The notes under the pieces: generated by a model
What the model was told of the DNA's origin: nothing
What the model saw: the letters and a program-made list of their open reading frames with translations, nothing else
Databases searched by the model: none
Translations under genes and position numbers: made by a program
Source: Panax quinquefolius
Taxonomy: Eukaryota; Streptophyta; Magnoliopsida; Apiales; Araliaceae
Length of the DNA: 64,000 nt
Direction: 5' to 3'
Assembly: GCA_020205615.1 (NCBI GenBank)
Contig: CM035170.1
Coordinates: 29,951,503 to 30,015,502, forward strand
Part shown: positions 58,155 to 64,000 of the stretch, piece after piece
Layout of the letters: the number at the start of each line of letters is the position of its first letter
Numbering within the stretch: position 1 is the first letter of the stretch

Positions 58155-59620
58155 TGTTAGTTCCCGTAGGCACAATAGTTATCTAGAAGGGGGGGGGGTT
58201 GAATAGATATTTAAAAATCTTTTCGTTTTAACTTGTTAGTTGATAAAGATTAAAACTTAGCGGAATTAATATTTGTTTTAATCTCCCTTAAGATAGTGAG
58301 TTAATGAGAGTGAGACAGTTATAGTAGTTATGGCAGATTTGACAAGAATGTAATAGACACAGTCGTTTTAAGTGGTTCAGAGTACTTAAAGCTCCTAGTC
58401 CGCTCTTCTACTCTTCGAGTAGGAAATCCACTAAGGATAACTTTTACACTTTCTAAATCACACGGATTCCTTCTAGACCAGCAGTCTAGGAACTTATTAG
58501 TTCACTCTTGAACTCTTCAAGTTCAGCAGACTTGGCTCTTTACAGTTCACTTAGAACTCTTCAAGTCCTTCTGACTTGGAACTCTTACTTCAGTTGATTG
58601 GTAGTTGTTGAGTTCTTGATGGTTGCTACTCAGTTGTTGTTCAGCACTTGTTTGAAAGAACTGAGTAGCTGAGCAAGCTTTCTCTTTTTCTCAGATCGTA
58701 GAGTTGAGCGTTGAGAGTTCTTTTTCGCTTCTTGTTCAATGCTTGCTTGCTTCTTGCGTCTGCATATGTTTTGCATATATGAGATCTTTTAATCTATCCG
58801 TTGGATCCATCCGTTGAAGCATTAAATGCGTTTGACATTTCTGTACTATGATGGAGACATCTTCTAAGTTGCATTCTGGCCCACTGACACAACAGACTGC
58901 TTTCCCACCTAACACCTGAAAAGGTGTTTTCCTCTTACCAATGGTACTTTCCTTAGTTTCTTCAATACGCTTCTTTGTTGCATACTAAGGATATTTTTTA
59001 TTCCTTTAGGAATGGTGAGTACTTCAACATTTAAAATTCATTCCACATTTATTGGAGATATATCTCCAAACAAAAAGGTAGGGCTCGATGTTTCTGACAC
59101 ACGGGAGATGATACTCTACGATCCAGATCGTGGTGTCTTGTTACCTTGGTGCGTGGTCTGATTCTGTCAAACAAGAGCACTACGATTTCTCTTAAAGACT
59201 TGCACACTACGATCTTCACTTGCTTGCTTTGTAAGCTCTACGTTTTCGAGAGCACACTTCGATCGTTGAGTTGGCTCGGCAAACGTTAGGTCCACTCTAC
59301 GATTTCTGAATAGGCCCTTCAAGGCAGGCACACTACGATCCTCGATGCTCTACGTTTCTGCCTTGGCTTCTGCAATCTTGATCAGCTTGATGCACTACGA
59401 TCTCTTAGAAGCCTATCTATTACATCTCAAGATCAACCTAACACCTTTGATCTCTTTATCTATACATTCATTTACAAAATGATACACATTAAGAGTTTAG
59501 ATCAACCTAACAACTTTGATCTATCACTAAGTCCTTGTACATATATTCCTTGAAGGACTTTACATATAATCATGAGCATTTATATTTAAACATCAAATCA
59601 AAATATGCACTCTCCCAACA
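58155..59620 (-). repeat. 5' LTR of Copia-3
   Basis: TGTTAGTTCCCG to CTCTCCCAACA, 1466 bp, with 10 G near 58190. Half-sites of the CACTACGATC type occur about nine times between 58692 and 59400. Confidence 0.9.
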
Positions 59621-59625
59621 AAAAA
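59621..59625. repeat. Target site duplication AAAAA (right of Copia-3)
   Basis: Differs by one base from AAATA at 41119-41123. Confidence 0.75.
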
Positions 59626-60872
59626 AGGTATAGACTTCGCTAGAGTTTAAGATTAGCTTACCCGTGATCACCTCGTTCGGATTCCTCACTTTTTGGGAGG
59701 TTACGATAAATGCTCTCCCTTGAACTACCAGTTTTATCTTGTCTGGGACGACCTTTGATGCCTCCATCCTAGTTGTGCTTGACTTTGGTGCACAACAAAA
59801 TCGGGCTAGGTGACCTTCTCTTCCATAATTATAACATGCTTTGGACTGTTGCGTATAGTTTGGACTGATGTGTCCCTCCCCTCCACATTTGTAACATACG
59901 ACCGGCTATCGTTCTCCTTCCTTAACAACAGGTGCTGGTGCTGATGTCTTTCCATCATTATTGAATTTCTTCTTCTTGAAATTTCCACTTTTATTATCTT
60001 GGCCATGATTACCACCGAAGTGGTTACCATTTCTGGCATGATGATTCCCTCCACGTTTGTTGTCACCGTTTTGATGACTGCTACCACTGGTATTATTGAT
60101 TTGCCGGTAGCTTTCTCTTGGTTGGATTAACTCATTATCGTGCTCCAATAACTGAGCCCTATTTACAACATCTGAATACAAACACCGTTTGTGAGAAATT
60201 AGGTATTGACATATCTCAGGTTTCAAACCTCTTAGAAACATCCGCGTTATTCTCTCTATCAACCAAATGGGACGCAAACCGGGATAACTCGGCAAACTTA
60301 GCTTCGTACTAAGACACGGTCATATTGTTTTGCTCTAGCTTTATAAACTCCAGCTCCTTCATGTGACGAATACTTTTGAGAAAGTACTTGTCGTTAAACA
60401 GTTCTTGGAACTTCTCCCAAGACATCTTCAGTGCGACAGGTTGGGTACGTTTTATGGATTCCCACCAGTAATATGCCTCTCCTCGTAACATGAAGGTGGC
60501 AAAGGGAACCTTTTGCTCCTCGGAACATCCCAAGACATCAAATATCTTGGTGATCTACTTTATCCACGCCTCCGCCTTAAGTGGTTTTGGCTCTCCCAAA
60601 AACTTCGGTGGTCCCAGTTCCTTGAACTGCTTAGCGGTGACCATCCGTGAGTTGCTAGTGTTTCCACATGCATTTTGGACAGGAGTCTCTCTCACCTGAT
60701 GTTGCATGAATTGTAGAAAGCCTCTGAACATTCCGTCATTCATCATTTGGTCGGTGTTGTTGTTTACCTGAGGATTATTGCCTTCCTGATGCACATTATC
60801 CCGGGTATTGATCTGTGGTGACTCAACGGTCTCCTGTTCTCCATTGCTAATCTCAACATTCTCGGATGTCAT
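59626..60872 (-). pseudogene. gag: Gypsy-1 gag and protease start
   Basis: Start chosen at 60872 (MTSENVEIS); a longer frame from 60914 lacks support. The gag core includes FLGEPKPLKAEAWI, ITKIFDVLGC, ATFMLRGEAYYWWES, WEKFQELFNDKYF and GLKPEICQYL. An Asn/Gly/Lys-rich linker follows, then a CCHC-type knuckle (CYKCGGEGHIS) and a second degraded one near 59830. The protease N-terminal region ends VITGKLILNSSEVYT at the Copia-3 boundary. Three stops interrupt it (near 60554, 60308 and 59905). Confidence 0.85.
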
Positions 60873-61045
60873 TTTCAAACACTGCCACAAAACAAGGGTT
60901 AATTGACATGCCACATATTATCCCTATTTTCTGACCGACCAATTAAATAACAATTAAACTTAGGTAGGTCATACTAGCGAAGGAATTACTCGTCTCTCCC
61001 CTCCAATTTCTAGTCTCACCTCTCAGCCAGGGACCATATCCCTAA

Positions 61046-61059
61046 GCTTTGATACCAAC
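61046..61059 (-). other. Primer binding site of Gypsy-1
   Basis: Minus strand TTGGTATCAAAGC next to the LTR start at 61060; an iMet-type PBS. Confidence 0.8.
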
Positions 61060-61285
61060 TGTGACGCCCCCAAAATAGGTATACATCACCCATCTTGAGT
61101 CGCCAAATACATGGTACAAAATTTAAATACAAACTTCTTTTATACAGTACGACAAAATGTAGTTGAGAGTTTCAACACGGATAATGTCTCGTAGAGAGTA
61201 TCCAAACTCAAATAAAGTCCTCATTACAATTATTATCACACTATTTCACATAATAGTGAGGACTACTATAGCCACCTATCTGAAA
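61060..61285 (-). repeat. 5' LTR stub of Gypsy-1
   Basis: TGTGACGCCCCCAAAATAGG onward matches 35292-35515 closely, then similarity stops at about 61285 after TAGCCACCTATCTG. About 2.2 kb of LTR, including U3 and TATA, is missing. Confidence 0.85.
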
Positions 61286-63080
61286 GTAGTATGCACACAA
61301 GCCAATCATGTTTGATGATAAAGCATATACTTTGTAACAATCTTATTCATTTATTAATAAAAAGTATTAATTTATTAAAGGCTTTTAATTATCTACATGA
61401 TGCTGTTTTATAATATGTGATAAACCCATAGTTTTAGGCAATGCTTTTAGAATAATGATGATGATCATTCTAATGAGATCTAAATTCTTAGAAAGCTTAA
61501 AACTAAAATAGTTCCCAATCGTTGGATTACTAAATTGGGGATTAGTGAATCCGGATAGATTGATACATACGTTGCTTGCTCATTGGATGAGGATGATTGA
61601 TCTCGTGATCATTTGTGTGGAGACACTAAAGCAAGTATATAGGTGCTTATTAGAGAATAAATTCACTGAACGTGGCTCGCTAAGGAATACCTAATGGTGT
61701 TTTACTTGTCTGTCAATAGGAATTCCTGTAGTGATAGTAGTACAAGTGATCCTTGGACTTGAGATCATCATAGTATCTTGTGTAAGATGAATTATACTTT
61801 GACTTATTCCTTAAGACCCTTAGGGTATATCAAAGGGTATGCTTGGGTATAATAAGTCGTAGATGGAGATAATGTATGATAAATAAAAAATCTACCACTT
61901 CTAGTAAAAGAAGAGAAATGTCCTATGTGATTCGATAAATGACAACCCAGTACTCCTTGGCCAAGGCAGAATGAAATTAGAAAGGAGTTTCTAATTTGTA
62001 TTATTTGGTGTTGTGCATTTAAGAGTCGAAATACATATAATTAAATAAAATAAGACTTGACAGTAATTCCATGTCTTATATTTAATTGGGACATTGTATG
62101 GTAGAAGGATTGAATTGTACGGTAACTATTTACTCAAATGTTCTTTTATGATTAAGTTGAAATCTATATTATCTGGAAAGTCGTTGATCGCTAGGGAGGC
62201 TTATCCCTATTGTAGAATAAATATTATTTATTTAAATAAATTAATTATTTACTTTATTTATTTAAATAAGATTACAATTTTTCTAATTGATTTATTCACA
62301 ACCGATTTAATATGGAGAACCTAAAGGGTCACACCTTAAAAGAAAGAATAATTATTTAAGAAGTTAATGGCATAATCGTAATAATATGTTAAGTATATTT
62401 AATTTAATCTATGGTGATAGAATAAATTAAATAGCTTAATATTTATTATTTAATATTTTAGAAATATTAAATATAAATTAATAAGAGGAGTCTTATTAAT
62501 ATTATTACAATTATTATTATTTTAATTTTCGAAAGAGTTTAAGAATTAATTTAATATAAGTACTCTCATTTATTCCTAATAGGATTAGGAGGAAAAATTA
62601 GTTAAATGAGTTTAATTAATTATCCCTAATAAGATTAGGTAGCCCATTTAATTGAAAAGAGTTTAATTAAATAAATAATACCTTATTTTTAATTAAATAG
62701 GGTTACCTGATATCTTTATAAGGTGAGTCTTATATCAGATATCAAGATACACAATTCCAATAGTTGGTGAGTACGTTCTTTTTCTATAGAGATAAAAAAC
62801 TAGGGTTTAGCCAACCACCATTCTTCTTGAATATTTCTTCTTCCTTGGTGGATCACCTCTAGAAGCCAAACACTTGGGTGGCAAACGTTGATTTAAGGAA
62901 GGAACCCAACCCGGTGGATTCAAGTTGAACACGAAAAAGGATTTAGAGGTGAACATGTACCTGAGGAAGCTCGAATCTTCAAGGGTATGATTCTCATTCT
63001 TTATCTTTTCGTTTAATTATTAATTGCGCATAAAGGATGTAGACACTCGCAATTTTCTGTACTACTGTCACTAACATTGC
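61286..63080. other. Unidentified non-coding region
   Basis: No convincing ORF. AT-rich, with a moderately complex part (61560-62060) resembling the leader or LTR of some plant retrotransposon and an extremely AT-rich part (62220-62720). A TATAAGG segment near 62716 and an AAACTAGGGTTTAGCC segment near 62808 suggest a promoter and leader on the plus strand. I cannot assign a family. Confidence 0.35.
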
Positions 63081-63158
63081 AGGAGGACAGATTCGTCTTT
63101 TAAGAGGGAACCCTGAAAGATAATCCATACCGAATACTACCGAAAGTTCAGCATCAAC

Positions 63159-63555
63159 CCCAGAGCACACACTGGGAGTAACAATTCCAACCTCGGATAT
63201 AACCCCGAGGCATGCAGATCCAATACCGGAACACACACCGGAGAAGACCGATTAATCTCGGAGATGACCCCGAGGTATCCAGTCTCAGTCCCAACTATGG
63301 GAATAGCCACCAACCTTGGTGATAACCCCAAGGAATGCAGTTTCGGCGATAACCCCGAAAATGCTTCTTTCAAATGCGACCAGCTTCAATCTCGGTGCTC
63401 ACAACGAGATACACTGTACCAACCTGGCGATAACATCGGGAAGACATGCACACCTCAAAGATGACAATGAGGACCTTCAATAAATTGTAGTAGTCCAATC
63501 TCAGCGAAGCCTGAGCAACGTCTGCTTTATCAGCCCAATTCGGCGATAACACCGG
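63159..63555 (+). repeat. Array of ~12 stem-loops with 8-nt loops and covarying arms
   Basis: Arms: CCCAG/CTGGG (63159-63176), CCTCGG/CCGAGG (63191-63210), CCGG/CCGG (63226-63241), CTCGG/CCGAG (63257-63274), TCCC/GGGA (63289-63302), CCTTGG/CCAAGG (63314-63333), TTTCGG/CCGAAA (63341-63360), ATCTCG/CGAGAT (63389-63410), CCTGG/TCGGG with G-T pairs (63423-63440), CCTCA/TGAGG (63453-63472), CTCAG/CTGAG (63500-63515), TCGG/CCGG with a G-T pair (63540-63555). Most loops are 8 nt, many close to CGATAACC. Confidence 0.82.
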
Positions 63556-63949
63556 TAAGGGACAACATCGTCATCTCGCCAACGCAATGCCACGCCAAGT
63601 CGTCTTAACATCTCTACGCAACGATGTCCCACAAGACTAATCAATCCCGAGTGACTATTGTGCGGGGTAACAAATGAAAGTTGAAGCTTGAAGACCGAAG
63701 GGCATCGTCCCATCTTCAATGACTTCGTACAAACTCTAATTCTATGCCATCGTATAAATCTCGACAACGGCGGTCCAAAATAGGTCCTGTATACCTCAAA
63801 CGGATGCCCGGATTGCACTTCTTAAAGTTCGAGTGGATATTACAATCCCCGAGTGCACGTACATCGAGACGACGACGACGAAAAAACGGGCCCACCCGGT
63901 TTGCTCTGCACACTTAGAGCTCGGTAGCAGTACACTGTGGCTAAATCAT

Positions 63950-63959
63950 CTATAAATAG
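63950..63959 (+). promoter_or_regulatory. TATA box near window end
   Basis: CTATAAATAG, identical to the TATA of the gypsy LTRs. Transcription would start close to the window edge. Confidence 0.65.
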
Positions 63960-64000
63960 AGGGCTTGGGCTGCCCATTTTGTAAGAGAAAATGGCGAGGA

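Larger units (their letters stand above)
41124..59620 (-). mobile_element. Copia-3: complete SIRE-like Ty1/copia with ORF3
   Basis: The only copy with both LTRs (41124-42592 and 58155-59620), PPT, PBS, gag, protease, integrase, RT, RNase H and ORF3. Length is 18.5 kb, or about 12.3 kb after removing the nested LTR element at 47538-53696. It lies in Gypsy-1 in the same orientation. Most domains are open over long stretches, yet each has at least one stop or frameshift. Confidence 0.9.
35292..61285 (-). mobile_element. Gypsy-1: chromodomain Ty3/gypsy (Tekay-like), hosts Copia-3
   Basis: Minus-strand element: 3' LTR 35292-37750, PPT, chromodomain, integrase, RNase H, RT, protease (split at 41118/59626 by Copia-3), gag, PBS and a 226-bp stub of 5' LTR. 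Removing Copia-3 and one target copy rejoins VYTL with FDTGSTHS at the protease active site. Clade assignment rests on the C-terminal chromodomain and the integrase context. Several stops, frameshifts and one lost RT catalytic Asp make it inactive. Confidence 0.85.
63081..64000 (+). repeat. Probable U3 of another LTR (partial)
   Basis: GC-richer than the rest of the window, with twelve short stem-loops (63159-63555) and a TATA box at 63950-63959 followed by GAGGGCTTGGGCTGCCC. This resembles the U3-R boundary of Tat/Retand-type gypsy LTRs, but family assignment is from memory of style only. The minus-strand ORFs here follow the repeats and are not supported as genes. The element continues beyond the window. 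Confidence 0.5.

Noticed and set aside
63159..63555. CRISPR-like repeat-spacer appearance
   Set aside because: Repeats are short hairpins of changing sequence, not direct repeats with uniform spacers, and the context is a plant LTR.
62994..63913. Several overlapping ORFs on both strands near the right end
   Set aside because: They run through the hairpin array and U3; no domain is recognisable and the region is GC-richer, so open frames are expected by chance.
1..64000. Host protein-coding genes or tRNA genes
   Set aside because: No intron-exon structure, non-transposon domain or cloverleaf could be supported; iMet-like matches are primer binding sites beside LTRs.

Overview
The window is plant nuclear DNA, very probably from a dicot, made almost entirely of nested and decayed LTR retrotransposons. 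Support comes from tRNA-iMet-type primer binding sites next to LTRs, plant-type Ty1/copia and chromodomain Ty3/gypsy polyproteins, 5-bp target duplications, plant telo-box motifs and high AT content. I see no intact host gene, rRNA, tRNA or CRISPR array. Every coding region is a broken transposon gene. The species cannot be named from the sequence alone.

Layout. 1-1152: AT-rich non-coding DNA with a small hairpin array on a ~40-bp grid. 1153-11032: Copia-1, minus strand, a SIRE-like element with 3' LTR, extra ORF (ORF3), RNase H and part of RT. Its ORF3 is interrupted by a 4.8-kb solo LTR (4227-9047, TSD GCTGT). 11033-30554: Copia-2, minus strand, joined to Copia-1 at a sharp chimeric junction. 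It has ORF3, pol, gag and a 5' LTR that is split by a gypsy derivative. 20443-30160: that derivative, plus strand, arranged internal-LTR-internal-LTR, with RT and integrase cores deleted in both internal copies. 30555-35291: pieces of three further gypsy-type LTRs and a gag fragment. 35292-61285: Gypsy-1, minus strand, a chromodomain (Tekay-like) element. Its protease is split by Copia-3 (41124-59620, TSD AAATA/AAAAA). Copia-3 is itself split in RT by a 6.15-kb LTR element with no coding capacity (47538-53691, TSD GTTCA). 61286-63080: unidentified non-coding DNA. 63081-64000: probable U3 of another LTR with a striking hairpin array and a TATA box just before the window ends.

All three SIRE-like copies carry the same order on the minus strand: 5' LTR, gag, protease, integrase, RT, RNase H, a 20-bp minisatellite spacer, then ORF3. 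ORF3 has a plant-transposon-protein-like N-terminal region, acidic low complexity, a helical coiled-coil region and a basic tail.

The most unusual signal is structural rather than coding. Several unrelated LTR regions contain regularly spaced stem-loops whose arms change together while loop size or spacing stays fixed: 375-876, 5720-7453, 23669-23915 with relatives in five other LTRs, and 63159-63555. I read these as tandem arrays under selection or gene conversion for hairpin form. That is an inference from reading the sequence; no folding or database search was run.
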